A stretch of DNA of 64,000 nucleotides from Sinimarinibacterium flocculans (GCF_003201205.1 NZ_QICN01000002.1:483780-547779), one strand, 5' to 3'; counted from the first letter of the stretch, positions 17,139-25,156 are shown. Notes: generated by a model not told the origin, from the letters alone. A program made the numbers and translations.

Positions 17139-18800
17139 ATGGCAGAAAATGCCGCTGCCGCAAGCCACGAAAAGCAGCTCTACAACCTGATCTGGCAGCT
17201 CAAGCTGCAGGCGGAACGCTCGCTCACGCTGCGGGTCGGCACATTGCGCCAGCTGCTTGCCGATCCGGACAAGCTGGCCGAACTGATGAGCCTGTCGGAA
17301 GCCAGTGGCGATCCGGCGCTGGTGCGGCTGGTCCAGGACATCCGCAAGGCCCAGCAGGCCCCGGCCGCCGGAGCGCCGTCCCGCTCCGGCAGCCGCGGCG
17401 CGTTGTGGGGTTTCGTGGCCGCTGCCCTTGGCGTCGTGCTGATGCTGGTGTGGTGGATCGGTCGCGGCGACGGGACGCCGGCCCCGCAGGCCGTTGCCAC
17501 CGTGGCGTCGACCGCCGCGAAACCCGCCGTGGAATTGCCGGAACGTCGCGTATTCCGCCTGCACGGATCGAACACCGTCGGCGAAAAGCTGGCGCCGGCG
17601 CTGATCGAAAGCTGGATGAAGGCCAGCGGCGCGGCCGCGGTCGAGGTCGTCGACGGCGCGAAGGCCGTCGAGCGCACCGTCGTCGGCCGCTTCCCGCAGA
17701 AAGGCGAGCGCTGGACCGTCGAACTGCACGCGCACGGATCGAGCACCGCATTCAAGGACCTGGGCAGCGGCACGACCGACATCGGCATGTCCTCGCGACG
17801 GATCAAGGACACGGAGGTCGCGTCGCTGAAGCGCCGCTACGGCGATCTCTCGGCGGCCGGTGCGGAGCACGTCGTCGGCCTCGACGGGCTCGCCGTGATC
17901 GTGCACCGCTCGAACCCGCTGGCCGCACTGACCAGCGCCGACGTGGCGCGCATCTTCGCCGGCGAGATCCGCGACTGGGGCGAGGTCGGTGGCACCGCCG
18001 GGCCGATCGAGCTGCACGCGCGCGATGACGTTTCCGGCACCTACGACACCTTCAAGAGCCTCGTGCTCGAGGCGCACGGCAAGTCCCTGTCGGGTACCGC
18101 GCATCGCTACGAGTCGTCCACCGAGCTGTCGGACCGCGTCGCCGCCGCACCGGCGGCCATCGGCTTCATCGGCCTGCCCTACGTGCGCAACGCCAAGGCG
18201 CTCGGCATCGCCGAAGAGGCCGGCACGCTGCCGATCGTCCCGACCTCGTTCACCGTCGGCACCGAGGACTACCCGCTGTCGCGGCGCCTCTACCTCTATG
18301 CGCCAGCCCAGCCGGCGACCCCCGAGGCCGCGAGCTTCATCGCGCACGCGCTGTCGACCACCGGCCAGGACGTGGTCCGGGACGTGGGCCTGATCTCGCA
18401 GAACATCTATGCGCAGAACGTGGCGCCCGACCCGACGCTGCCCCGGGACTACGTCGCGCTCACCGACGGCGCCGAACGCCTGTCGCTGAACTTCCGCTTC
18501 CGCCCGGCCAGCTACCAGCTCGACAACAAGGGCCAGCGCGATCTCGACCGCATGGTCGAGTTCCTGTCCCGGCAGCCGACGCGCACGCCGATGCTGCTGG
18601 GCTTCACCGACAACTACGGCGAAGTCGGCGCGAACGTTGCACTGTCGCTGGAACGCGCCCGCGCCGTCGAACGCGAACTGCAGGCCCGCGGGCTCTATCC
18701 GCGCATCGTGCGCGGCTTCGGTCCGGCGATCGCCGTGGCCTCCAATCGCACCGAGTCCGGGCGCGAGAAGAACCGTCGCGTCGAGGTCTGGCTGCGCTAG
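17139..18800 (+). CDS. Membrane-anchored PstS-like phosphate-binding/OmpA fusion protein
   Basis: Three parts are visible in this 553-residue protein. Residues 1-85 are a cytoplasmic helical segment (EKQLYNLIWQLKLQAERSLT). Residues 88-107 are a transmembrane helix. Residues 135-415 are a PstS-type substrate-binding domain (FRLHGSNTVGEKLAPAL, LHAHGSSTAFKDLGSGTTDIGMSSR, ARDDVSGTYDTFKSLV). Residues 440-553 are an OmpA-like peptidoglycan-binding domain (LNFRFRPASYQLDNKG, ending NRRVEVWLR). The product should be anchored in the inner membrane, reaching into the periplasm and touching peptidoglycan. No pstCAB genes are nearby, so a role in phosphate sensing or cell-envelope anchoring is more likely than ABC transport. 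Confidence 0.83.
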   Translation: MAENAAAASHEKQLYNLIWQLKLQAERSLTLRVGTLRQLLADPDKLAELMSLSEASGDPALVRLVQDIRKAQQAPAAGAPSRSGSRGALWGFVAAALGVVLMLVWWIGRGDGTPAPQAVATVASTAAKPAVELPERRVFRLHGSNTVGEKLAPALIESWMKASGAAAVEVVDGAKAVERTVVGRFPQKGERWTVELHAHGSSTAFKDLGSGTTDIGMSSRRIKDTEVASLKRRYGDLSAAGAEHVVGLDGLAVIVHRSNPLAALTSADVARIFAGEIRDWGEVGGTAGPIELHARDDVSGTYDTFKSLVLEAHGKSLSGTAHRYESSTELSDRVAAAPAAIGFIGLPYVRNAKALGIAEEAGTLPIVPTSFTVGTEDYPLSRRLYLYAPAQPATPEAASFIAHALSTTGQDVVRDVGLISQNIYAQNVAPDPTLPRDYVALTDGAERLSLNFRFRPASYQLDNKGQRDLDRMVEFLSRQPTRTPMLLGFTDNYGEVGANVALSLERARAVERELQARGLYPRIVRGFGPAIAVASNRTESGREKNRRVEVWLR

Positions 18801-18893
18801 CCCTGCGCCGCCAGTGGCGGCCGTGTGTGGCGACCGCGCGCCTGCCGGTGTACCGTCGCGCGCACAACAGACCGTGCTGGACGGAGAGCGCAC

Positions 18894-20258
18894 ATGCGAA
18901 ACACCACCCGGACGATGGCGCTGGGCGCCGCACTGCTGCTGGCGGCCTGCGGCGGCGATTCCGACTCACGCGGTGGCAGCGACGTCGCGTACAAGTGCGC
19001 GTTGCCGCAGGCCGGCGAAGACTTCGCGACTGCCGACGGCGCGACGCTGAATCTCGACGAGACCGCGGTTGCCGACGCACTGCAGTACGCCAACCAGACC
19101 AACGCGCTGTCCATCCGTGTCTATCGTCACGGCTGCCTTGCCGGCGAAGGCCTGCTCGATCCGCTGACCGGCGAAGTGCCGAACAACGTCTGGAGCACGA
19201 CGAAGGGCGTCGTCTCCATGCTCACCGGCCGCGCCTTGCAGCTCGGCCTGCTCGACCTGGATGACCCCATCGGCAAGTACATTGCCGAGGCCGACGCCGA
19301 ACACGGCGCGGTGACGATCCGGCAGATGCTCACGCAGAGTTCTGGCCTGCGCTTCGTCTGGACCGGCGATCTGAATCCCGCCAATCCCGACGAGGTGCAG
19401 TACACCCTCGCGCTGCCGTTCGACTTCGAGCCCGGCACCGAATTTACCTACGGACAGACCACGGTCTCCCTGCTCGCGCATGCGGTGGAACGCGCCGTCG
19501 GCGAGGACCTGCAGGCGTTCGCGCAGCGCGAACTGTTCGACAAGGTCGGCATCGTCCGCGACGACTGGTTCTGGCTGCGCGACCGCGCCGGCAACACCCA
19601 CGGATATGCCTACCTCTTCATGGCGCCGAAGGACCTCGCGCGCCTCGGTCACGTGATGCTCGACGGCGGTCGCTGGAGCGGCGAACGCCTGCTGCCGGCC
19701 GGCTACGTTGCCGAGGCCGGCGCACCCTCGCCGACCAACGGCTTCTACGGCTACCTGCTGTGGACCAATGCCGGCGACAGCGGCTACACCGTCGAGATTC
19801 CCGACAGTCGCCCGCTGCAACGGCCGCTGATCGCCTCGGCCCCGCGCGACCTCTACGCCTTCGTCGGCTTTCTCGACCAGATCATCTTCGTCATCCCCAG
19901 CCTCGACATGGTCGTCGTGCGCACCGGTCTGCCCGGCAACTACGAGCTGGACCCGCAGGAGATGATCACCGCCCACGCCGGCCGCTGGATGCACGAATTC
20001 TTCCGGCTGCTGATGCGCGGCGTGCAGGACCAGGCGATTCCCGACCCGGGCCCGTACACCGGCAACGGCCCCGTCGCGCTCGATCTGCAGTACTTCGTCG
20101 ACCCGAACACCATCCTCGGCAGCCTCGCCCTGGGCCCGCAGGCTCCCGAGGGCTGCAACGTGCTCGGCTGCGACGGCGGCATCAGCTACGAAGGGCTGCT
20201 GCAGAGCTTCCAGGATGCGCTGACCACGCTGCTCAATCCCTTGCTGCCGGACGGCTGA
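18894..20258 (+). CDS. Serine hydrolase lipoprotein, beta-lactamase/class C esterase family
   Basis: The 454-residue protein has a lipobox LLAAC at residue 19 and then a class C beta-lactamase-like fold. W-S-T-T-K carries the S-x-x-K nucleophile motif (about residue 102), followed by a DDPIGKYIAEAD helix and RQMLTQSSGLRF, both usual in this family. The Tyr motif reads Y-G-Q (FTYGQTTVSLLAHA) instead of Y-x-N, so the third position is altered. Family members are esterases, peptidases or beta-lactamase relatives; no substrate can be named. GGAGAG precedes the ATG. The last 26 bases overlap the convergent cyclase gene. Confidence 0.83.
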   Translation: MRNTTRTMALGAALLLAACGGDSDSRGGSDVAYKCALPQAGEDFATADGATLNLDETAVADALQYANQTNALSIRVYRHGCLAGEGLLDPLTGEVPNNVWSTTKGVVSMLTGRALQLGLLDLDDPIGKYIAEADAEHGAVTIRQMLTQSSGLRFVWTGDLNPANPDEVQYTLALPFDFEPGTEFTYGQTTVSLLAHAVERAVGEDLQAFAQRELFDKVGIVRDDWFWLRDRAGNTHGYAYLFMAPKDLARLGHVMLDGGRWSGERLLPAGYVAEAGAPSPTNGFYGYLLWTNAGDSGYTVEIPDSRPLQRPLIASAPRDLYAFVGFLDQIIFVIPSLDMVVVRTGLPGNYELDPQEMITAHAGRWMHEFFRLLMRGVQDQAIPDPGPYTGNGPVALDLQYFVDPNTILGSLALGPQAPEGCNVLGCDGGISYEGLLQSFQDALTTLLNPLLPDG

Positions 20259-21426
20259 GGCCGCCGGCATCCGCAAGGCCGCGCACGTTGAAGACCGGCA
20301 CCGGCTCGCCGAGGCCGCGAATCGATTGCTCTCCACGATCTTCGGCATCCGCGTCGCCGACTGTCGCCAGCACCTCGCCCGAAGCCAGCACCTCGCCGTC
20401 CGCGGCCATGGCGCACAGGCGTGCGGACAGATTCGTCACCGTGCCGATCGCCGCGTACTGCCACTGATCGCCGAAGCCGATCGTGCCGACCGTCGCCTCG
20501 CCGCTGGCGACACCGATTCCCAAGCCGAGATCGTGTCCGCGACCGAGCCAGGTCTGCCGCAGCGAGCGAAAGCCCGACTGCACGCGCAACGCGGCGCGCA
20601 GCGCCCGCGTCTCGGCATCCGGCACCGCCTCCGGCGCGTTGAAGAACGCCACCATGCCGTCCCCCGCAAACCGTTCGACCGTTCCGCCACAGTCCTCCAC
20701 CGCCGTGCCGACCATCGCGTAGTAATCGCGCAGTAGCGCGATGACCTGCTCTGGGTCGGCCGCATCGGAGAAGGCGGTGAAGCCACGCAGATCGAACGCG
20801 CAAACCGTCACACGGGCGCGACGCGGCTGCAACAACTCCTCGCTGCCACTGTTGAGGACCATCTTCGCCACACGATCCGGCAGGTAGTTGCGCAGGCGGA
20901 TCAGCTGCCGGTTGCCGCGGTAGAACCACGTGATCCCCACGATCACGTACAACACCATGCACAGCATGCACACCCATGCTGCGAATGGCCCGACATCCGC
21001 AACGAACGACGCACCCAGCACCAGCACACCCAGCACGGTGCCAAGGACGAAAGCCACGAATCCACGCAATGCGGACGCCGCGCCGCCGACCGCAGCCGAG
21101 TTGAACAACTGGAAGAACAGCAGGCTCGTCGCCGGAATCAGGCTGCCCGAAACGACAACGGCGAAGACGCCGAAACCCGCGCTGTCCACGAGAATGTTGC
21201 GATAGCCCGCCCGGCGCGGATCGTCCGCCCACCGCGTATGCAGGATCGCAAGCACCGGCCAGCACAGCGACCAGCCGACAACCCAGAGCCAGACCAGCGG
21301 CGACGGATCACGCGGATACAGACACGCGACCATCATCAGGCAGACCAGCGCCCATCCGAAAACGCGCAAGGGGTTCGTCATGCGGACGAACCACGGCAGG
21401 CGTGCGCGGTCTACTTCAGCGCCCAA
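20233..21426 (-). CDS. MASE2-domain class III adenylate cyclase
   Basis: At 397 residues, the N-terminal half (residues 11-170) is a multi-helix MASE2 membrane sensor (LPWFVRMTNPLRVFGWALVC, GWSLCWPVLA). The C-terminal half is a class III cyclase: metal-binding Asp212 (FDLRGFTAFSD) and Asp256 (RFAGDGMVAFF), and the transition-state pair Asn332/Arg336 (VTNLSARL). It should make cAMP in response to a membrane signal. The start is ambiguous. A TTG at 21426 keeps the LPWF...R motif usual at MASE2 N-termini but lies inside the attC core GTTGGGC; the first ATG is at 21381. Cassette insertion may have replaced the original 5' region. Confidence 0.85.
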   Translation of the reverse strand: MGAEVDRARLPWFVRMTNPLRVFGWALVCLMMVACLYPRDPSPLVWLWVVGWSLCWPVLAILHTRWADDPRRAGYRNILVDSAGFGVFAVVVSGSLIPATSLLFFQLFNSAAVGGAASALRGFVAFVLGTVLGVLVLGASFVADVGPFAAWVCMLCMVLYVIVGITWFYRGNRQLIRLRNYLPDRVAKMVLNSGSEELLQPRRARVTVCAFDLRGFTAFSDAADPEQVIALLRDYYAMVGTAVEDCGGTVERFAGDGMVAFFNAPEAVPDAETRALRAALRVQSGFRSLRQTWLGRGHDLGLGIGVASGEATVGTIGFGDQWQYAAIGTVTNLSARLCAMAADGEVLASGEVLATVGDADAEDRGEQSIRGLGEPVPVFNVRGLADAGGLSRPAARD

Positions 21427-21487
21427 CGCCGGCGTTAAGGCGCAAACTCGCCGGAAGCGCCATGCCGGCCGGAACCTGCTGCTATGC
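21421..21487 (-). other. attC recombination site of YaaC-like cassette
   Basis: Read on the minus strand this 67-base site begins GCATAGC and ends GTTGGGC (G-TTRRRY core). Its right half contains GCGCTTCCGGCGAG and GGCGTTGGGC, aligning with the neighbouring attC at 22563-22640 (GCGCTCCGGCGAG and GGCGTTATGC). GCATAGC differs by one base from GCATAAC, the complement of the cassette's own first bases GTTATGC, as attC rules require. The left half is degenerate, so excision activity is doubtful. It starts 10 bases after the YaaC-like stop codon. Confidence 0.72.
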
Positions 21488-21497
21488 GCGCCATCGC

Positions 21498-22538
21498 TTA
21501 CTCCGACGCTGTCGATGGCGTATCGAGCTTGTCATGAATGAACTCGATGACCAATTCCGGAAAGCTCTGATAGACATATCTTTGGGTTGCATGGATCGCT
21601 GGCCACACCTCATCCCCCTTCTCGCCGCTGAGCAACGCAATCCAATGAGTCGGAAAGTACCTGCTGAGCATGCCGAGAATGTAAGAAAGCATGTAGGTGA
21701 TAGCCATCTGTGAATAGCGCGATTCCGACGAAAGAGGTTTGACAAGGTGAAGTGAAGGGATTGATCCGAACATCTTGTGAACGTAGGTATGCATGTACTG
21801 CGGCGGATGACTCTTGAATGTTCCGGAGTCGCATTTCAAGTCGAACCAGTCGCCGCTCCTCGTTAGCGAGAATCCAAGATCAGCGTAGCTGTCTTTGAAT
21901 GAATCTAGGTACTTTGCGGAAACCTTGGCATGGAAGCCGCCGCTTTCCGAGTAGGTCATCTCGTTGATCGACGCGTAATGGGACTCATGGGATGCGCGAT
22001 GGTGCTGCGCTTGAAGATCTGGGACCCGAGACATCAGCTCGCCGAGCGAAAACTCATCCCCGGTGGGCGGGATTTTGTACGACAACCCCCAATCGACAGC
22101 TCCAGACTGCACATGCATGCAAATGTGATTGCTGGTTCCATACAAGAAGTCTGTGAACAAGCCAGAGCACGTCTTAATCTTTAGGTGTCCCAATGCAGAT
22201 AACCCCGCGGTCAGGTCCACACCGAGAACGGTACGCCATCCGAGTGTTTCGATCCCATGTCCCGCGACCAACGATTCCTCTCCTTGAGTTCGTTTCAGAA
22301 GAAGAACAACTGCTCGGCTAAGGCTTGCTACTCCATAGAATGTCAGTAGCGGCTTTACTGAGTCATTTGAATGCTCCGCGTTCCTGAAGAACTCGCGGGC
22401 TTGTTTCGCGGAGGAATTGATCTCCTTTGCTCGACGTGCGCTCAGTTTGCGACCCGTGATCTGCTGATGCCACTTGGCCGCCACATCGCGGCTTTCCAGT
22501 GAGAATAGAAGCTGCCAACAGTCATCTCTCTGAGTCAT
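21498..22538 (-). CDS. YaaC-like protein, integron cassette cargo
   Basis: The 346-residue protein resembles the YaaC family: an N-terminal helical part (WQLLFSLESRDVAAKWHQQ, INSSAKQAREFFRNAEHSN) with VKPLLTFYGVASLSRAVVLLLKRT, the conserved P-L-L-x-Y/F-Y-G segment, and a C-terminal YMLSYILGMLSRYFPTHWIALL helix. YaaC proteins have no established function; some occur near defence or toxin genes. Codon use is less GC-rich than the neighbours, in line with acquisition as a cassette. The start ATG lies about 25 bases inside the cassette boundary. A defence or stress role is only inference. Confidence 0.78.
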   Translation of the reverse strand: MTQRDDCWQLLFSLESRDVAAKWHQQITGRKLSARRAKEINSSAKQAREFFRNAEHSNDSVKPLLTFYGVASLSRAVVLLLKRTQGEESLVAGHGIETLGWRTVLGVDLTAGLSALGHLKIKTCSGLFTDFLYGTSNHICMHVQSGAVDWGLSYKIPPTGDEFSLGELMSRVPDLQAQHHRASHESHYASINEMTYSESGGFHAKVSAKYLDSFKDSYADLGFSLTRSGDWFDLKCDSGTFKSHPPQYMHTYVHKMFGSIPSLHLVKPLSSESRYSQMAITYMLSYILGMLSRYFPTHWIALLSGEKGDEVWPAIHATQRYVYQSFPELVIEFIHDKLDTPSTASE

Positions 22539-22562
22539 CGCAGAGCCGTGATTCGCTCAAGC

Positions 22563-22640
22563 GCATAACGCCCGGGCTCACGCGCGGACTCGCCGGAGCG
22601 CAGTGGAGGCGAGGCCGTCGCGTGGAGCACCTGGTTGGAC
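22563..22640 (-). other. attC recombination site of HEPN-like cassette
   Basis: On the minus strand this 78-base site begins GTCCAAC (RYYYAAC) and ends GTTATGC, a common attC right core. The arms pair as an imperfect hairpin: GCTCCACGCG on the left against the complement GCTCACGCG of the right arm with one extra base, as extrahelical bases do in attC. Inside them, GGCCTCGCC pairs with the complement of GGCGAGTCC with one mismatch, leaving a loop of about 13 bases. It begins five bases after the HEPN-like stop codon. Confidence 0.85.
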
Positions 22641-22644
22641 GCCA

Positions 22645-23088
22645 CTACGCGCCCGCCTCTGTGCTTTTTGCCAACGCAAGCTCATATGCAAGTTTGCGAG
22701 CTATGGACGAAGTCCCGGAAAGGTGCGGGAGATAGTAGGTCCCTTTTGTCACTCTGTACTCCAGTCTCTTGTCTGCGTAATCGAATGACAGGAGGTCGAC
22801 TACCCCAGCTTCCATTGCTTCTATTTCGATGATTTTCTCCAAGCCATTATCTCTGGCGCACTGCAGTAGCGCCTTGAGGTTATGGCCATACTCTCTCAGC
22901 CTCAGCATCTCGATTGACATGCCCTTGTGAAGCAAAAAGGCCTTGAGTGATAGCTCGATCGAGCGGCCTAGCAGAAAGAAGGCCGGCAGCGACACTCCTT
23001 GAGCTTTACTCAGCACAAGATCGGCCGCGGCCCAAAACTCCTGGGCGTGCTTGATGAAGCCCTCCGGGGTTTCGCCTGTAGCTGTCAT
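22645..23088 (-). CDS. HEPN-like domain protein, integron cassette cargo
   Basis: The 147-residue all-helical protein has the HEPN-like pattern LLGRSIELSLKAFLLHKG (residues 39-56) followed by R63-x5-H69 (RLREYGH), the Rx4-6H motif that marks many HEPN ribonucleases. N-terminal EGFIKHAQEFWAAADLVLS and a C-terminal helix SSIARKLAYELALA complete the fold. HEPN proteins act as toxins or RNases in abortive infection and toxin-antitoxin systems; activity here is unproven. The ATG at 23088 is four bases past the cassette core GTTGGAC, typical for cassette genes. The upstream TTG would start outside the cassette. Confidence 0.72.
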   Translation of the reverse strand: MTATGETPEGFIKHAQEFWAAADLVLSKAQGVSLPAFFLLGRSIELSLKAFLLHKGMSIEMLRLREYGHNLKALLQCARDNGLEKIIEIEAMEAGVVDLLSFDYADKRLEYRVTKGTYYLPHLSGTSSIARKLAYELALAKSTEAGA

Positions 23089-23091
23089 GGC

Positions 23092-23130
23092 GTCCAACGC
23101 CAACTAGCCTTGATGTATAACTCGCCAGCC
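23092..23130 (-). other. Degenerate attC/attI-like right half upstream of first cassette
   Basis: On the minus strand, GGCGAGTT about 30 bases upstream is followed by GGCGTTGGAC ending at 23092, the same spacing and bases as the right half of the 21421 attC (GGCGAGTTT then GGCGTTGGGC). No left half is found. It may be a decayed attC of a lost cassette or the remnant of an attI. Confidence 0.45.
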
Positions 23131-23223
23131 CTGACGCACAACTCCAGAAGAAGTCGGGAAAGCCATTGATTGCACAAGCTCGGCTAATGCCGATTGCGCT
23201 AACGCGAGTGCTAAGTGCTTCAT
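23104..23223 (-). CDS. Tentative 39-residue ORF upstream of cassettes
   Basis: An ATG at 23223 preceded by GGGAGG opens a frame encoding MKHLALALAQSALAELVQSM and a short C-terminus ending GWRVIHQG. It stops six bases before the first cassette core. It may be a fragment of a lost cassette gene or a leader-like ORF giving translation into the cassettes. I recognise no family and the gene may be spurious. Confidence 0.3.
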   Translation of the reverse strand: MKHLALALAQSALAELVQSMAFPTSSGVVRQGWRVIHQG

Positions 23224-23389
23224 CCGCAACGCCTCCCTTGTCGCCGCGCGGAGCGTGGTCCGCGAATGCTGGTCGTCGTCAGATCGCCGCCGGGGCGGGC
23301 CGGTGTGCTGATTTAAGACCTGTCCGGCGCTTCGGGCAAGCGGAAGGCAAGACTTGTCGCGCATCAAGGCGCGGGACTACGCTGCCGAC

Positions 23390-24235
23390 ATGCCGGCACA
23401 CACCCTCCTCCAGACCCGCACGCTCTCGGTGATCGACTACCGCTGTACGGCGGGGCCGGGGGACCGGCCGTTCACGGAAGTGTTTCCGCGGCATTCGGTG
23501 TCGTTCGTGCGCGCCGGCAGTTTTGGTTGCCGGGCGCGCAACCGCAGCTATGAGCTGGTGACGGGCGCGCTGCTGGTGGGGCGTACCGGCGACGAGTATC
23601 TGTGCACGCACGACCACCATCACGGCGGCGACGAGTGCCTGTCGTTCCAGTTCGAGCCTTCCGCGCTCGATGCGCTGTGCGGCGACGCCAAGGCGTGGCG
23701 CGCCGGGTGGATGCCGCCGCTGCCGCAACTGATGGTGCTCGGCGAACTGGCGCAGGCGGCAGTGGACGGCCGCAGCGACATCGGTGCGGACGAGGTCGGC
23801 ATGGCGCTGGCGTCGCGCTTTCTCTCGCTGCAGTCCGGCCGGCCTGCGAAGGCAGTCGATCCGCGTGCGGCCGACCGCCGGCGTGCGGTGGAGACAGCGC
23901 TGTGGATCGACGCACATGCGCACGAGCCGCTGGACCTCGATGCCGCGGCGCGCGTGGCTGGCTTGAGCCCGTTTCACTTTCTGCGGGTGTTCTCGCGCGT
24001 ACTCGGCGTCACGCCGCACCAGTATCTGGTGCGCGCAAGGTTGCGCCGTGCGGCGGCACTGCTGGCCGACCCGGCACGCGCGGTGACGGACATCGCCTAC
24101 GACGTCGGCTTCAACGATGTCTCCAACTTCGTGCGCAGTTTCCATCGTGCGGCGGGCGTCTCGCCCGGCCGCTTCCGTCGCGCCGCGCGGGGCGGCCGCA
24201 AGATTTTCCAAGATCGGCTCGCCGCGTCTGCCTAG
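23390..24235 (+). CDS. AraC-family transcriptional regulator
   Basis: The 281-residue protein has an N-terminal cupin-like sensor ([21 protein letters not shown]) and a C-terminal double helix-turn-helix: [29 protein letters not shown] and [20 protein letters not shown]. The second is the AraC consensus. The nearest downstream genes, VOC and SRPBCC, start 28 bases after its stop and may be its targets or operon partners. The start at 23390 lacks a clear ribosome-binding site, so a slightly different start is possible. It sits just outside the low-GC cassette block and has normal composition. Confidence 0.82.
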   Translation: MPAHTLLQTRTLSVIDYRCTAGPGDRPFTEVFPRHSVSFVRAGSFGCRARNRSYELVTGALLVGRTGDEYLCTHDHHHGGDECLSFQFEPSALDALCGDAKAWRAGWMPPLPQLMVLGELAQAAVDGRSDIGADEVGMALASRFLSLQSGRPAKAVDPRAADRRRAVETALWIDAHAHEPLDLDAAARVAGLSPFHFLRVFSRVLGVTPHQYLVRARLRRAAALLADPARAVTDIAYDVGFNDVSNFVRSFHRAAGVSPGRFRRAARGGRKIFQDRLAASA

Positions 24236-24263
24236 CATCGTCTCCGTTCACCCGGAGACGCAT

Positions 24264-24632
24264 ATGTACGATCACATCGGTTTGCACGTGAAGGACCTCG
24301 CGGCGAGCAGCCGCTTCTACGGCGCCGTGCTCGCGCCGCTCGGCCTGGTGGCCGACGCCTCGGGCAGCGGTTTCGGCCCCGCGGGTGCACCGGCGCTGTG
24401 GCTTTACGAGGGCTCGAAGGGGGGCGGAAAGAACGAGGCGGGCACGCATGTGGCTTTTCGCGCGGCCACGCGCGTTGCGGTCGACCGTTTCCACGCGGAA
24501 GGACTCAGGGCCGGCGGGCGCGACAACGGCGCGCCGGGGCTGCGCATCGATTACAGCCCGACCTACTACGCCGCGTTTCTGATCGATCCCGACGGCAACA
24601 ACGTCGAGGCCGTGTGCATGGAGCCGCGCTGA
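24264..24632 (+). CDS. Glyoxalase/VOC-superfamily protein
   Basis: The 122-residue protein fits a single VOC unit of two beta-alpha-beta-beta-beta modules: DHIGLHVKDLAASSRFYGAVLAPLGL at the start, then THVAFRAATRVAVDRFHAEGL and YYAAFLIDPDGNNVEAVC at the end. Metal-ligand positions His5 and the final Glu are present. It could be an isomerase, dioxygenase or resistance protein; the function is not assignable. GGAGACG precedes the ATG, and the SRPBCC gene starts within its stop codon (TGATG). Confidence 0.84.
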   Translation: MYDHIGLHVKDLAASSRFYGAVLAPLGLVADASGSGFGPAGAPALWLYEGSKGGGKNEAGTHVAFRAATRVAVDRFHAEGLRAGGRDNGAPGLRIDYSPTYYAAFLIDPDGNNVEAVCMEPR

Positions 24633-25042
24633 TGGCCAGCGTCCGCCGCGAGGTGTTGCTCGACGCGCCGGCCGATGCGGTCTGGGATGCGGCGCGCGAC
24701 GTCGGTGCGCTGCATACGCGGCTCGTACCCGGCTTCGTCACCGACACGCGCGTCGAAGACGGTGCCCGCATCGTGACCTTCGCCAACGGCATGGTGGCGC
24801 GCGAGCTGATCGTCGATGTCGACGACGCTGCCCGGCGCATCGCCTGGGCCGCAGTCGATACGCCGATGACGCACTACAACGCCTCGTTCCAGGTGCATGC
24901 GCACGGCGATGGCGCACACGGCATCTGGATTGCCGACCTGCTGCCGGACGAGCACGCCGACATGGTCGCCGGCATGATGGAACAGGGGTTGGAGGCCATG
25001 CGGCGAGCATTCGCCGGAGAAGGCGGACGAGTGTCTGCATAG
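24632..25042 (+). CDS. SRPBCC-family (START-like) protein
   Basis: The 136-residue protein has the polyketide-cyclase/dehydrase SRPBCC pattern: RREVLLDAPADAVWDAARDVGALH at the N-terminus and a long C-terminal helix (EHADMVAGMMEQGLEAMRRAFA). These domains bind hydrophobic ligands in a deep cavity. The gene starts inside the stop codon of the VOC gene, so the two are translationally coupled and probably act on related compounds. Confidence 0.83.
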   Translation: MASVRREVLLDAPADAVWDAARDVGALHTRLVPGFVTDTRVEDGARIVTFANGMVARELIVDVDDAARRIAWAAVDTPMTHYNASFQVHAHGDGAHGIWIADLLPDEHADMVAGMMEQGLEAMRRAFAGEGGRVSA

Positions 25043-25156
25043 CGCCACATTCCTGACATCGGCGCCGGCCTAGGATGCACGGCCGGGCGGTGCTGCCGAG
25101 GTGAAGCTGCCAAGGGTTGCGGCCGTGCGGTCACGATTCCTCCCGGGAGCCAACGG

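Larger units (their letters stand above)
21427..23097 (-). mobile_element. Two-cassette integron array without integrase (CALIN-like)
   Basis: Two genes on the minus strand, each followed within about 10 bases by an attC site, form cassettes running from 23097 to 22569 and from 22568 to 21427. Base composition drops visibly compared with the rest of the window. Cassette 1 begins with core GTTGGAC (23098-23092), and its attC left core is the exact complement GTCCAAC. Cassette 2 begins GTTATGC and its attC left core is GCATAGC, one mismatch from the complement. No tyrosine integrase gene lies nearby; the chromosomal AraC gene begins at 23390. Confidence 0.8.

Noticed and set aside
21421-23098. 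Restriction-modification or prophage island as the explanation for low GC
   Set aside because: No integrase, phage, methylase or nuclease genes are present; attC sites explain the block better.
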